In this document: positions 8,814 to 18,117 of the stretch, piece after piece
How the letters are laid out: the number at the start of each line of letters is the position of its first letter
Numbering within the stretch: position 1 is the stretch's first letter
From: Bacillota bacterium
GTDB taxonomy: Bacteria; Bacillota_E; JAJZYS01; JAJYTV01
NCBI GenBank assembly: GCA_021845645.1
Contig: JAJZVM010000023.1
Span: forward strand, 1-59,580
Direction of reading: 5' to 3'
Length of the DNA stretch: 59,580 nt
Program-made: the position numbers and the translations under genes
Notes under the pieces: generated by a model
What the model saw: the letters and a program-made list of their open reading frames with translations, nothing else
Told to the model about the DNA's origin: nothing
Database searches by the model: none

Positions 8814-8929
8814 CCCCGCGTCCCACGGGAATTTCGAGGGTCCCATGCGTGAGAACGCACAGGACCCTCGCTGCCGAATTGGCCTCGGGGCGCGGAATTA
8901 CTTCAAGTGAAGGAATCCTTCATCTGTTG
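8787..8929. repeat. Repeats at the element/nrdJ junction (possible att or operator sites)
   Basis: A 15-nt word ATCCTTCATCT[A/G][C/T]TG occurs directly repeated at 8787-8801 and 8915-8929. The second copy is part of a perfect palindrome, TGAAGGA-A-TCCTTCA (8908-8922); the first forms CCTTCA-N5-TGAAGG (8789-8805). Both lie between the integrase start and the nrdJ stop, so they may be recombinase arm/core sites or HTH operators. The far end of the element is outside the window, so an att duplication cannot be tested. Confidence 0.55.
8835..8870. terminator. Strong stem-loop downstream of nrdJ
   Basis: CGAGGGTCC (8835-8843) pairs perfectly with GGACCCTCG (8862-8870), and an inner TGCGT/ACGCA stem (8846-8850/8855-8859) closes a GAGA loop. 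It lies 75 nt after the nrdJ stop. There is no T-tract on either strand, so it is either a weak terminator or a structured recombination site. Confidence 0.45.
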
Positions 8930-8944
8930 CAATAATTCCTAGTT

Positions 8945-11900
8945 TCAGGAGCAGCCGATGCTGTTGCCGCAGTTGAGGCACTTGTAGCACGAGCCGTTGC
9001 GCACGGTGATGTGTCCGCACTGGTCGCAGATCGGGGCGTCGCCCATGAGTTGGGAGAGCTGTTCGTCCATCGCGTCGCGCGGCCGGATCTCGAGAGCGGG
9101 CTGAGGCACCACGGGAGGCTTGTCGGCGACCGACGAAGGCTCTGTCGGACGTGCGGCTGCAAAGTGTACACCCGCTTCAGAGTGCTGGGGCGCCTGTTCA
9201 TGCTCGTTGCCGTCGTCGATTGGCTTGACCTGGACAAAGTCGGTTCGGCCGAGGTACTCCATGCCGAGCACGCGGAACACGAAGTCGATCACGGACGTCG
9301 CGAGCTTGATGTTGGGATGTCCCTCCACAATGCCTTGCGGCTCGAAACGCGTGAAGGTGAAGGTGTCGACGAACTCGTCGAGCGGCACCCCATACTGCAG
9401 CCCCTTGGACACCGCGATGGCGAACATGTTGACGAGGCTGCGGAACGAGGCGCCTTCCTTGTGCATGTCGATGAAGATCTCGCCCAAGGTCCCGTCCTCG
9501 TATTCACCGGTGCGCAGGTAGAGCTTGTGCCCGGCGATGCGCGCCTCCTGGGTGAAGCCGAAGCGCTTCGCAGGCAGCTGGCGTCGCTTGCGCACCGCGG
9601 AGGCGGCTCCGGCTGCCGCGACCGCTGCCGGCACGGCTGCCGCCTTCGGCTCCTCCCTCTTCTCCTCCGCCTTCTCGGCCGTCGAGGTGGAAAGGGGCTG
9701 GGAAAGCTTCGAGCCGTCCCGGTAGATCGCGATGGCCTTGAGCCCTAGCTGCCAACTCTGCCAGTAGGCCTGCTTGACATCGTCCACAGAGGCTTCGTTC
9801 GGCATGTTGATCGTCTTCGAGATGCCACCGGAGAGGAATGGCTGCACGGCGCCCATCATGCGGATGTGGCCGAGGTAGTGGATGAAGCGCTGGCCGATGG
9901 TGCCGCAGCGGTTGGCGCAGTCGAAGACCTCGAGGTCCTCTTCGCGAAGGTTCGGCGCACCCTCGACCGTCTGGAGCCCGCAGGCGTAGTCGGAGGCCTG
10001 CTGGATCTCCTCGCGCGTAAAGCCGAGGTTCCGGGCCAGGTCGAAGCCGGGCCGGTGCAGGTCCTCGGGCTTGATGCCTAGGCGGCTGAGGGTCGCGTCG
10101 CCAAGCACCCACGGCGAGAGCGCGTATCCGAGCTCGAACACGCCGGGCAGCGCATCCTCAACCCGTGCGATCTCCTCGTCGGTCAGGCCCTTTGCCTTGA
10201 GCGCCTCGCGGGAGACGCCGGGCGCGCCCTTGAGCGTCATGCTGCCCATCACGTAGCGGAGGATGTCCTCGATCTCCTCCGGCTTGTAGCCGAGGTGGAC
10301 GAGTGCCGGCTTCACCGACTGGTTGACGATCTTGAAGTAGCCGCCGCCAGCCAGCTTCTTGAACTTGACGAGCGCGAAGTCCGGCTCGACACCGGTCGTG
10401 TCGCAGTCCATGAGAAGGCCGATCGTGCCTGTCGGGGCCAGCAGCGACACCTGCGCGTTGCGGTAACCCCACTCCTCGCCGACGGTGAGCGCACGGTCCC
10501 ATGCGCTGTGTGCACCGTCCACGATGTTCTGGGGGCAGAGCCCCTGGTCAAGGCCCTGCGGCGCCACCTGGAGACCCTCATACTGCTCGTCCGGCGCGCC
10601 GTAGGCGGCCCTGCGGTGGTTGCGGATGACCCGGAGCATATCAGCTCGGTTCAGCTCGAAGCCGTTAAAGGCACCCAGCGCCCTGGCCATCTCTGCGGAC
10701 GTGGCGTAGGCCTCGCCTGTCATCAAGGCCGTGACGCCGGCGGCCAGCGCGCGGCCCGCGTCGGAGTCATATGGAAGGCCGGAGACCATGAGCAGCGCAC
10801 CGAGGTTCGCGTAGCCGAGGCCCAGCGTGCGGAAGTCGTAGCTCACCTGCGCGATCTCGGCGCTCGGGAACTGGCTCATCAGCACGGAGATCTCGAGCAC
10901 GATCGTCCAGACCCTTGTGGCGTGACGGAAGGTCTCGACATCGAAGTACGCCGTCTCGACATCGAAGAACTTCATCAGGTTGAGCGAGGCGAGGTTACAG
11001 GCCGAGTCGTCAATGAATAGGTACTCGCTGCAGTTGTGGACGACGATGCCGGATGCGACGAAATGGTCGGTCAAGGGCTCCGTGAGGTCATAGACCGGCT
11101 CTTGTCCGATGGGCTCAAGCGTATGGAATTTGTCCGTGAAGCCACCGCCGAAGGCCGTCGTGGTTCGCTCCTGGTAGGTCCCGCGCGTCTCATTCAGCCG
11201 GCGCAGCTCAGCAGCCTTCGCGCTCCGGGGCAGGAACCCGATCCTGTGCTCGAACACCATGCGGGACATCCGCGAAATACGCAGGCTGTGCATCTCCTGG
11301 ACGGGATAGCTGCGCAGGCCGCCATGGCCGTCCGGAAGGATTTTGTGATCCCGACCGCCCAAACGGTTCCGGTAGATCTTCGACTTGACGCCGAAGTTCA
11401 GCAGCAGCAACTGGACCTGCTCAAGCATGGTGAGAGAGGTAGAGTCGAGCGAGACGTAGTGGCCCTTGTCCTTGAAGTTCGAAACCGTTCCGTCGGTGGT
11501 GAAGAGACCTCGCAGCAGGGCGGCGAGGGACTCCTCGTCGAGGTAGAACACGTCCTCCCGCAATGCCTTCGCGGCAGAGCCCTGGTCGAGGACGGCGTAC
11601 CGCTCGATCTCCGGGAGGATTTCCTGCGCGGACGTGCCCAGGCGACTCGATGTCGCCGTGGTCACGACGCCCTTGATCGGCCTGTCCGGCTTCAAGGCGT
11701 TCAGGTAGTCGACATAGGGCTCGAGCACGGAGCGCTCTTCGTGGGCCATGGTGATGTAGACGCGCCGCTGGCCGTTCGTCTCCGTGACGCAGCCGTCGCC
11801 GAGGGCGAGCCCGACGATCTCCGCCATTTCGCGATCGACGTGCTGCGCGCCGAATCCGGCGCCCTGCAGCACCACCTCGTCGCCCGGACGCAGTTCGCTC

Positions 11901-13333
11901 GCCGGCACATCGCCACGGTTGACCGTGAACACGGGGTGGTCGGCCGTGACCTTGATGGAGTACCCGGCCTGGGTGCGCAGCTGGTAGGCGTCCTTGACGC
12001 CTGTCGGGAACACCGACTTCGCCACGGCCTGGCCACCGCCGATGTTCAAGAGCGGATGCTCGCCCACGAGCTCATCGATCCGCCGCCAGCCGTACGCGGT
12101 TGCGACGCGGGTGTCGCCGGTGACGCAGGGATTTGAGGCGTTGATCCGCCCGGACTGCGGCACCGTGTGCCACTCGTTCGTGGTCGTGTCGTACTGGATG
12201 CCGGGGTCGGCGCAGGCCCAGGCCGCGCGCGCGACCTTGTCCCACAGTTCGCGCGCCTTGAGCGTCTTCTTTACCTGTCCCGTGGTGCGCCAGGTGAGAT
12301 TCCAATCCTTGTCCTCGGCGACGGCCGTCAGGAAGTCGTTCGTCACCCGCACCGAGTTGTTCGAGTTCTGGCCGGCTACGGTCGCGTACGCCTCGCCGTT
12401 GAAGTCGCTCGAGTAGCCGGCCGCGATCAGGGCCGCCACCTTGCGCTCCTCGGCCATCTTCCAGTCCACGAACTGCTCGATGTCCGGATGGTCGACGTTG
12501 ACGACAACCATCTTGGCCGCGCGGCGCGTCGTGCCGCCCGACTTGATCGCGCCTGCGGCGCGGTCACCGATGCGCAGGAACGACATCAATCCCGAGGAGG
12601 TACCGCCGCCGGAGAGCGTCTCGCCCTCGCCGCGGATGTTCGAGAAGTTGGTTCCGGTGCCGGAGCCGTACTTGAAGATGCGGCTCTCGCGCATCCAGAG
12701 GTCCATGATGCCACCCTGGCCGACGAGGTCGTCGCGCACCGACTGGATGAAGCAGGCCGACGTCTGCGGCCGCGAGTAGGCATCCTGGGACTCCTTGAGG
12801 ACGCCGTCGTCCGGATCCACGTAGAAGTGGCCCTGTGCGGGGCCGTTGATGCCATAGGCCCAGTTGAGGCCGGTGTTGAACCACTGGGGGGAGTTCGGCG
12901 CTGCGATCTGGTGCAGCAGCATGTACACGAGCTCGTCATAGAAGGCCTGCGCGTCGTCCGGCGCGGCGAAATAGCCGTGCCGCTCGGCGTAATGGCGCCA
13001 CGTGCCGGCCAGCCGGTGCACGACCTGGCGCGCGCTCGTCTCACCGCCGAGGACCGGCCGGCCCTCCTTGTCCACGACCGGCTCGCCCGCAGCGTCGACC
13101 TGCGGCACGCCCGCCTTGCGGAAGTACTTCGACACCATGATGTCGGCCGCCACCTGCGACCAGTCGGCAGGGATCTCGGCATCCTTCAACTCGAAGATCA
13201 CTTTGCCGTTCGGATCCGTGATGCGCGAGGTCCGGCGTGTCCACGCGATGGTCGCGTATGGATCCTCGCCCGCGCGCGTGTAGATGCGCTGGATGGCCAG
13301 TCCCTGACGTCCCAGGCCCTTTTCGGTGCGCAA
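8945..13333 (-). CDS. nrdJ: Adenosylcobalamin-dependent (class II) ribonucleotide reductase NrdJ, intein-containing
   Basis: A 1462-residue precursor that reduces ribonucleotides to deoxyribonucleotides using vitamin B12. The extein part is about 1097 residues: N-terminal RNR region, the NPC/SEY active-site segment split by an intein, APTGTIG and [11 protein letters not shown] motifs, a TSCPD-type domain with [11 protein letters not shown], and a C-terminal cysteine cluster CDQCG...CYKCLNCG ending GCS. The intein occupies residues 403-767 and is listed separately. The promoter region carries two NrdR-type boxes (13414-13460), which implies repression by NrdR; nrdR itself is not in the window. 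Divergent from the histidine kinase gene. Its 3' end borders the mobile element, which leaves the coding sequence intact. Confidence 0.96.
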   Translation of the reverse strand: MRTEKGLGRQGLAIQRIYTRAGEDPYATIAWTRRTSRITDPNGKVIFELKDAEIPADWSQVAADIMVSKYFRKAGVPQVDAAGEPVVDKEGRPVLGGETSARQVVHRLAGTWRHYAERHGYFAAPDDAQAFYDELVYMLLHQIAAPNSPQWFNTGLNWAYGINGPAQGHFYVDPDDGVLKESQDAYSRPQTSACFIQSVRDDLVGQGGIMDLWMRESRIFKYGSGTGTNFSNIRGEGETLSGGGTSSGLMSFLRIGDRAAGAIKSGGTTRRAAKMVVVNVDHPDIEQFVDWKMAEERKVAALIAAGYSSDFNGEAYATVAGQNSNNSVRVTNDFLTAVAEDKDWNLTWRTTGQVKKTLKARELWDKVARAAWACADPGIQYDTTTNEWHTVPQSGRINASNPCVTGDTRVATAYGWRRIDELVGEHPLLNIGGGQAVAKSVFPTGVKDAYQLRTQAGYSIKVTADHPVFTVNRGDVPASELRPGDEVVLQGAGFGAQHVDREMAEIVGLALGDGCVTETNGQRRVYITMAHEERSVLEPYVDYLNALKPDRPIKGVVTTATSSRLGTSAQEILPEIERYAVLDQGSAAKALREDVFYLDEESLAALLRGLFTTDGTVSNFKDKGHYVSLDSTSLTMLEQVQLLLLNFGVKSKIYRNRLGGRDHKILPDGHGGLRSYPVQEMHSLRISRMSRMVFEHRIGFLPRSAKAAELRRLNETRGTYQERTTTAFGGGFTDKFHTLEPIGQEPVYDLTEPLTDHFVASGIVVHNCSEYLFIDDSACNLASLNLMKFFDVETAYFDVETFRHATRVWTIVLEISVLMSQFPSAEIAQVSYDFRTLGLGYANLGALLMVSGLPYDSDAGRALAAGVTALMTGEAYATSAEMARALGAFNGFELNRADMLRVIRNHRRAAYGAPDEQYEGLQVAPQGLDQGLCPQNIVDGAHSAWDRALTVGEEWGYRNAQVSLLAPTGTIGLLMDCDTTGVEPDFALVKFKKLAGGGYFKIVNQSVKPALVHLGYKPEEIEDILRYVMGSMTLKGAPGVSREALKAKGLTDEEIARVEDALPGVFELGYALSPWVLGDATLSRLGIKPEDLHRPGFDLARNLGFTREEIQQASDYACGLQTVEGAPNLREEDLEVFDCANRCGTIGQRFIHYLGHIRMMGAVQPFLSGGISKTINMPNEASVDDVKQAYWQSWQLGLKAIAIYRDGSKLSQPLSTSTAEKAEEKREEPKAAAVPAAVAAAGAASAVRKRRQLPAKRFGFTQEARIAGHKLYLRTGEYEDGTLGEIFIDMHKEGASFRSLVNMFAIAVSKGLQYGVPLDEFVDTFTFTRFEPQGIVEGHPNIKLATSVIDFVFRVLGMEYLGRTDFVQVKPIDDGNEHEQAPQHSEAGVHFAAARPTEPSSVADKPPVVPQPALEIRPRDAMDEQLSQLMGDAPICDQCGHITVRNGSCYKCLNCGNSIGCS
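11033..12127 (-). mobile_element. Intein with LAGLIDADG homing endonuclease inside NrdJ
   Basis: An in-frame 365-codon insertion, residues 403-767 of the precursor. It begins with Cys1 (CVTGDTRV, block A), has the block B motif KVTADHPVF, two LAGLIDADG-type motifs ([10 protein letters not shown] and [10 protein letters not shown]), and ends with VVHN (block G) followed by Cys+1 of the extein SEYLF segment. Removing it restores NPCSEY, a conserved RNR active-site sequence. All splicing residues are present, so it should splice, and both endonuclease aspartates appear intact. Confidence 0.95.
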
Positions 13334-13413
13334 CTCGTCGCCTCCTCGACCGTACTCGGCAGGGCGCTCCCCCAGCGTCTGCCTGCGCTGCGCTGCCTAC
13401 ACCGTGACCCAAA

Positions 13414-13460
13414 CACAACATGTTGTGGCATGGGCCAACAAGTGAACAACATCTAGTAGC
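13414..13460 (-). promoter_or_regulatory. Tandem NrdR boxes upstream of nrdJ
   Basis: Two partly palindromic 16-nt sites, ACACAACATGTTGTGG (13414-13429) and GAACAACATCTAGTAG (13445-13460), are spaced 31 bp start to start, about three helical turns. This matches the known NrdR arrangement (consensus acaCwAtATaTwGtgt, paired). They sit 80-130 nt upstream of the nrdJ start. No confident -35/-10 was found. Confidence 0.75.
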
Positions 13461-13501
13461 ACGAGCCTATTCGTCAGTACGGGCGTCATTCCTGCCGACT
13501 C

Positions 13502-14851
13502 TTGGACGACTTCGTTCGACACGTGGCCCATGCACAATGGCCCACTCTGCGGTATGCTGCACTAAGGGAGGTGTCCATCCTGCGGCGCGTGCGCTGGCTG
13601 GCCACGGTCGTTCCGGTGGTGGGACTGATCCTTCTGGGCCTGTTCCGCCATCTGGTCATCGACCGCCTGCTACCCGGGCAGTCGGGGTGGATCGTTGAAA
13701 CATCGATCCTCGTTGTGCTCGCGCTGATCTTCTCGACGTTCGTGATCGGTGTGTTCGATCGCCTCCAGCGTGACCTCGCCAAGCTGTACGCTGACGCTTC
13801 GGCTGGTCGCGACCGCCTTCAGGCGGTGCAGGAGGCAGGTCTCGCACTGGCCTCGGACCTCGCTCTCGACCGTCTGCTGCAGCGCGTGGTCGACCTCTCG
13901 CGCCAGATCATCCGGGCACGCTATGCAGCGCTCGGCGTGTTCGGCGAAGACGGCCAGACGCAGCGGTTCATCTACAGCAGACAGGATCAGAGCCACGGCG
14001 CGCAGCACCTGTCGCTGGACCGAAAGGACGGCAACTTCCTCTCGATGCCCGTTACCTACCAGGGCAAGGCCATCGGCCACTTGTACATCGCCGACAAGGA
14101 ATCCGGACAAGCGTTTGATGATGCCGATCGGGAGATGGCCGAACTGTTCGCCGCGCACGCAGCCGTTGCGCTGACGAACGCCCGCCTCTACCAGCAAGTG
14201 CAGCGCCTAGCCGTCGTCGAGGAACGCCAGCGCATCGGCATGGACCTGCACGACGGCACGATCCAGCAGCTCTATGCCATCGGCCTCATGCTGGAATCCG
14301 TGATCGCGATGCTCGGTGAGGAGTCGAACGCGTCGGCGCGCGACAGGCTCGACCGGGCAGCCGATCAACTGAACCAGACCATTGACAACATCCGCCACTA
14401 CATCTTCGATCTCCGGTCCGAGACGCCAGGACTGACGCTGCCTGAGGCACTCATGCAGATCGCGACGCAGATCGGCGTGCAGCCGATCACCCGCGTCGAC
14501 ATGCAGACGGACGCCTGGCAGCACCTGTCGCGCGATCAGACGGCTGCACTGTGGCACATCGCGCGCGAGGTCTTCTCGAACGCCGCCCGGCACGCCCACC
14601 CGCACAAGATCCTGGTCACCGTCGGCAACGAACCGGGTGGAAGTGTCCTGATCCAGTTCCGCGACGACGGCGAGGGCTTCGATGCCCAACAGGAGTTCGA
14701 CGAGTCCCACCACGGACTGCGCAACATGCGCATCCGCGCGCGCCAGCAGCACGGCGATCTGCAGGTCTTCTCGGCGCACGGCAAGGGGACGACAGTGCAG
14801 GTGCGATTCAAGCCGGAAGAGAATTCCCTCGTAGAGGAGGACGCAGAGTAG
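13502..14851 (+). CDS. Membrane sensor histidine kinase with GAF domain (NarL/DevS class)
   Basis: The protein has two hydrophobic segments near the N-terminus (residues ~30-52 and ~60-82), a GAF domain (~105-235), a HisKA_3 dimerisation/phosphoacceptor helix with ERQRIGMDLHDGTIQQL (the His in DLHDG is the phosphorylation site), and a HATPase_c domain with EVFSNAARHA (N-box), DDGEGFD and GLRNMRIRA. It phosphorylates the response regulator whose ATG directly follows its TAG stop. The start is uncertain: TTG 13502 has no ribosome site; GTG 13571 follows AAGGGAG immediately; CTG 13580 has the best spacing. The signal is unknown; the GAF domain could bind a ligand or cofactor. Confidence 0.9.
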   Translation: MDDFVRHVAHAQWPTLRYAALREVSILRRVRWLATVVPVVGLILLGLFRHLVIDRLLPGQSGWIVETSILVVLALIFSTFVIGVFDRLQRDLAKLYADASAGRDRLQAVQEAGLALASDLALDRLLQRVVDLSRQIIRARYAALGVFGEDGQTQRFIYSRQDQSHGAQHLSLDRKDGNFLSMPVTYQGKAIGHLYIADKESGQAFDDADREMAELFAAHAAVALTNARLYQQVQRLAVVEERQRIGMDLHDGTIQQLYAIGLMLESVIAMLGEESNASARDRLDRAADQLNQTIDNIRHYIFDLRSETPGLTLPEALMQIATQIGVQPITRVDMQTDAWQHLSRDQTAALWHIAREVFSNAARHAHPHKILVTVGNEPGGSVLIQFRDDGEGFDAQQEFDESHHGLRNMRIRARQQHGDLQVFSAHGKGTTVQVRFKPEENSLVEEDAE

Positions 14852-15523
14852 ATGGCTCAAGAGATCCGACTGGTGATCGTGGACGATCACGAGGTTGTCC
14901 GCATGGGACTCAGTTCCCTCTTTGAGAGCCACCCGGAAGTCAAGGTGGTCGGTCAGGCGGGCAGCGTTGCGGAGGCGTTGGATGTTGTTCGCCAGGAGCA
15001 GCCCGACGTCGTCGTGATGGATGTGCGCCTGGGTGACGGAAGCGGCGTCGAGGCGTGCCGCGAGATCCGTTCCGAGCTGCCGGACACGCGCGTCATCATG
15101 CTTACGTCGTACTCCGACGACGAGGCGCTCTTCGCCTCGATCATGGCCGGTGCCTCAGGATACATCCTCAAGCAGACACGTGGCCGTGTCGTCGTCGAGG
15201 CCGTGACGACCGTGGCACGCGGCGGCTCGCTGTTCGACCCGCTGGTTGCTGGCCGGGTGCTCGAGCGCCTGCGCGGCCAGACGACGACACGGCCGGACGA
15301 CCCGATCTCGTCGCTCACGCCGCAGGAGCGTCGCATCCTGCACCTGATCGCCGACGGCAAGACGAACAAGGAGATCGCGAAGGAAGTCTACCTGAGCGAC
15401 AAGACCGTCAAGCACTACGTCTCGAACATCCTGCAGAAGCTCGGCCTCGCCAGGCGCTCGGAGGCAGCCGCCTTCATCGCCCGCTTCGAGGCGGAGCACG
15501 GCGGCGACGAGCCCCAGGGGTAA
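14852..15523 (+). CDS. NarL/FixJ-family response regulator
   Basis: A 223-residue regulator with an N-terminal receiver domain (acidic pair D11-D12, phosphoacceptor D57 in VVMDVRL, conserved Thr in IMLTSY and Lys in YILKQT) and a C-terminal LuxR-type HTH (SLTPQERRILHLIADGKTNKEIA, then SDKTVKHYVSNILQKL). The ATG follows the kinase stop directly (TAGATG), so the two form an operon. The architecture resembles DevR/DosR and other NarL-class regulators; the targets are unknown. Confidence 0.93.
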   Translation: MAQEIRLVIVDDHEVVRMGLSSLFESHPEVKVVGQAGSVAEALDVVRQEQPDVVVMDVRLGDGSGVEACREIRSELPDTRVIMLTSYSDDEALFASIMAGASGYILKQTRGRVVVEAVTTVARGGSLFDPLVAGRVLERLRGQTTTRPDDPISSLTPQERRILHLIADGKTNKEIAKEVYLSDKTVKHYVSNILQKLGLARRSEAAAFIARFEAEHGGDEPQG

Positions 15524-15556
15524 CCGTCGCTTCCTACAAGCCATCATCCTTCTATG

Positions 15557-15600
15557 AAGAGCGATCCTAGGCCTGATCATCTTGGCCTTGGATCGCTCTT
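15557..15600 (+). terminator. Terminator after the two-component operon
   Basis: AAGAGCGATCC (15557-15567) pairs perfectly with GGATCGCTCTT (15590-15600), extended by AGGCC/GGCCT inside. It starts 34 nt after the response-regulator stop and its right arm ends in CTCTTGATGTCTTG, a weak T-rich tail. Confidence 0.75.
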
Positions 15601-15864
15601 GATGTCTTGTGCCTCTGCACCGTGCGAGGACCTTGCAACCCGGCATGTGTTCGGCCTCGGCATCCAGGAGTTGCAGGCACAGGTCGTACCCCAGGAGTCC
15701 CAGCCCGAGGACATGATCGGCGTCAAGGGGGATCCGACGACCCGCGTGAACGCGGATGCCGCGTCCCCGAAACATGAGATCTGGGAATCGGGCCTATCCA
15801 GCCTTCCGGGCGGAGGGATTCCCCTCCCGGTCGACATCCAGAGCCATGCCGCGCCCTGATGCGA
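15601..15864. other. Intergenic, nothing recognised
   Basis: Between the terminator and the stop of the amino-acid dehydrogenase. A minus-strand open frame runs through it from 15775, but it has no ribosome site, continues antisense into the response regulator and shows no recognisable motif. No RNA gene or repeat was identified. Confidence 0.4.
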
Positions 15865-16935
15865 TCAGTCGCGTCGAGGCACGAAATGGCGCTGTTGCTG
15901 CGCGAGGGCCGAAATGCGGTCTTCCGCGATGCGTTCCGCCGCCACTTCGGTCGTCACGCCTTCCGCCTCCGCGCGCAGGAAGACCTGGCGCAGACGCTCG
16001 CCGATGCGCTCGACGCGCGCGAAGGCGCGCGCATGGTTGTACCCGCCTTCCTCGAACTCGTCGGCGATGTTGACGATGCCTCCGCCATTGACGATGAAGT
16101 CCGGTGCGTAGAGGATGCCGCGGCGCCGCAGCTCGTCGGCCATCTCTGGAATCGCAAGCTGGTTGTTGGCCGATCCGCAGATGATCCGCGTATGCAGCCG
16201 CCCGATGGTATCGGGGCTCACGGAGAGACCGAGCGCGCAGGGCGAGAAGACGTCGCACTCCACGTCGTAGATGGCGTCGGGCGCCACCACCTTCGCGCCC
16301 GTGGCGGCCGCCGCGCTTTGCGCGCGCTCGGGGCGGACGTCGCAGATGACGAGCTCCGCGCCGTCTGCGGCCAGGCGACGCGCAAGGTCCGAGCCGACGT
16401 TGCCTGCGCCCTGGATGGCGATGCGGCGGCCCTTCGGGTCGGCCTCGCCGAAGACGTGCTCGAGGCTGGCGCGGATCGAGGCGTAGGTGCCGAGCGCCGC
16501 CGCCTTCGACGGGTCTCCGCTCTTGTGCGGGCGGCCGACGAGGTAGCGGGTCGACTGGGCCATCACCTCGACGTCGTCCGGTGTCAGGCCGACGTCCTCA
16601 CCCGTGTAGATGCGGCCGCCAAGCATCTCGACGAAGCGGCCCGCAGCCCGCAGCAGAAGGTCGCTCTTCTCGTCGGGATCATTGAAGATGACGCACTTCG
16701 AGCCTCCGAAGTCGATGCCGGCGAAGGCGTTCTTGTAGGTCATGCCGCGCGAAAGCCTGAGGGCGTCGGCGACCGCATCGTCCTCGCTGTCGTAGTGCCA
16801 GTTGCGCATGCCGCCGAGACCGGGGCCGAGGGTCGTGTCGTGCAGTGCGATGATCATCCTGAGGCCGGACGTCCTGTCGTAGTTGAAGATCAGCTGTTCG
16901 TGGCCGTTCTCGGCCATGGCGCGGAAGATGTCCAT
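15865..16935 (-). CDS. Leucine/valine-type amino-acid dehydrogenase
   Basis: A 356-residue protein of the Glu/Leu/Phe/Val dehydrogenase superfamily, which deaminates branched-chain amino acids with NAD. The N-terminal domain has GPGLGGMRNW and the catalytic-lysine segment RGMTYKNAFAG; the C-terminal Rossmann fold has IQGAGNVGSDLA. CDVFSPCALG and NGGGIVN are typical of the leucine dehydrogenase group. The start is ATG 16935 with AAGGAGG at ideal spacing; the open frame extends further upstream without coding character. The 390 nt upstream separate it from the acyl-CoA genes. Substrate (Leu versus Val or Phe) cannot be fixed from sequence reading. Confidence 0.9.
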   Translation of the reverse strand: MDIFRAMAENGHEQLIFNYDRTSGLRMIIALHDTTLGPGLGGMRNWHYDSEDDAVADALRLSRGMTYKNAFAGIDFGGSKCVIFNDPDEKSDLLLRAAGRFVEMLGGRIYTGEDVGLTPDDVEVMAQSTRYLVGRPHKSGDPSKAAALGTYASIRASLEHVFGEADPKGRRIAIQGAGNVGSDLARRLAADGAELVICDVRPERAQSAAAATGAKVVAPDAIYDVECDVFSPCALGLSVSPDTIGRLHTRIICGSANNQLAIPEMADELRRRGILYAPDFIVNGGGIVNIADEFEEGGYNHARAFARVERIGERLRQVFLRAEAEGVTTEVAAERIAEDRISALAQQQRHFVPRRD

Positions 16936-17325
16936 CGAGGGGCCTCCTTCGTTCTTTCCGAACCGAACGGATTGACCGCTTCTCCCCCGCGTGGATCCAG
17001 ACCGACCTCTCCTTCGTATCGAGCTCCAATAATGTACGAACACGGGATTGCGGCCGCATCCGGACTCCCTGCGACCGAACGGCAGCCTGGGCATGCCGGC
17101 CCGTGCGGCGGCCATGCGTCGCCACGCGACCGCCCGGCACCGGGAGCTGCCCGGATCACCTGCCCGACAGGCGAGGTTCGCCCCGCCCTGCCGTTCTGCC
17201 TGCTCGGGCTCGTCCGCCCGTGCGCCTTCTCGCAAGACGATGGGGCTGCCTGGCGTCCCGACCGCCCGATCCACCCGCCGCGAGCCGCCCTCACGACGAC
17301 CGGAGCCGATCGGCGATGCCTCGGC
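16936..17325. other. Intergenic between dehydrogenase genes
   Basis: Very G+C-rich 390-nt stretch upstream of the amino-acid dehydrogenase. The long frames crossing it are extensions of neighbouring frames rich in Arg, Pro and Ala without motifs. No promoter with confident -35/-10 and no RNA gene was recognised; the more A+T-rich patch around 17025-17045 is the likeliest promoter area. Confidence 0.35.
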
Positions 17326-18117
17326 TCAGCTGTGGATGCCGGGACCCGCGTAGGTGTAGAAGCCCCTGCCCTGCCACCTCCCCGTGAAGCCGGCCTGAAC
17401 CAGCCGGCGCAGGACCGGCGCAGGGCGGTAGCGGTTCTCGCCGTAATGGTCGTAGAGCGACAGGAGGCCGCCCAGGACCTCGTCCAGGCCGATGCGGTCG
17501 CCCCAGGCCAAGGGTCCCTCGGGATAATTGACGCCGAGCAGCATGGCGCGGTCGATGTCCGGAGCCTGGGCGACACCTTCCCCGAGGGCAAAGGCCGCCT
17601 CGTTCACCAGCGTCACGACAACGCGCGGCAGTGTCATGCCCGGCGCATCCGGGCCTGGGTAGCTCTGGCCGAAGAGGTCCTGTGCGAGGGACAGGACCCG
17701 GTCGTAGGTCCGCTCGTGGCTGAGCAGGCCGTGCGCCACGGCGACCCCGCGCATGCGCTCGAGCGGGGGCACGGCCCCGATCGCGAAGACTCTTCCGGGA
17801 TGGCGCAGGTACGCGCCGAGCGAGGTCGGTCCCGCGCTGAATCCGGACGCGACGATGGCCGTTTCCGGAGAGATCTGCGTCTCGAGGAACTGCAGCCCCG
17901 CGATGAACGAGCGCCGCGGGTGGACCGAGGTCACGAACACGGTTTCCGTATCCGCGGCTTCGGACGGGTCGTGCAGGATACGCATCCCAGGCGGCAGGAG
18001 CGGCGCGATGCGTCCGGGCCTCAGGTAGCGCACGCCAAGGCCCCGCTCCTGGGCAAGCGTCGCAAGTTCGAGGCCGAGAACCGACTCGCCGGAGACGACG
18101 ATCTCAGGGCTGCTCAT
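17326..18117 (-). CDS. 3-hydroxyacyl-CoA dehydrogenase-like protein with degenerate NAD site
   Basis: A 263-residue protein. The C-terminal ~100 residues match the 3HCDH C-terminal domain (RVVVTLVNEAAFALGEGVA, then LLGVNYPEGPLAWGDRIGLDEV, ending GRWQGRGFYTY). The N-terminal Rossmann part starts VVSGESVLGLELATLAQE, lacking the GxGxxG signature found in its neighbour, and is short. It may act as a partner of, or derive from duplication of, the upstream dehydrogenase. It overlaps that gene by 14 nt, so they are co-transcribed. Likely role in a phenylacetate/fatty acid beta-oxidation operon; independent activity is doubtful. Confidence 0.75.
   Translation of the reverse strand: MSSPEIVVSGESVLGLELATLAQERGLGVRYLRPGRIAPLLPPGMRILHDPSEAADTETVFVTSVHPRRSFIAGLQFLETQISPETAIVASGFSAGPTSLGAYLRHPGRVFAIGAVPPLERMRGVAVAHGLLSHERTYDRVLSLAQDLFGQSYPGPDAPGMTLPRVVVTLVNEAAFALGEGVAQAPDIDRAMLLGVNYPEGPLAWGDRIGLDEVLGGLLSLYDHYGENRYRPAPVLRRLVQAGFTGRWQGRGFYTYAGPGIHS

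Noticed and set aside
12167..13456. Long rightward frame opposite the N-terminal part of nrdJ
   Set aside because: Antisense shadow in high-G+C sequence; it also crosses the nrdJ control region.
15577..15837. Leftward frame between the response regulator and the amino-acid dehydrogenase
   Set aside because: No ribosome site, no family pattern, and two frames are equally open.
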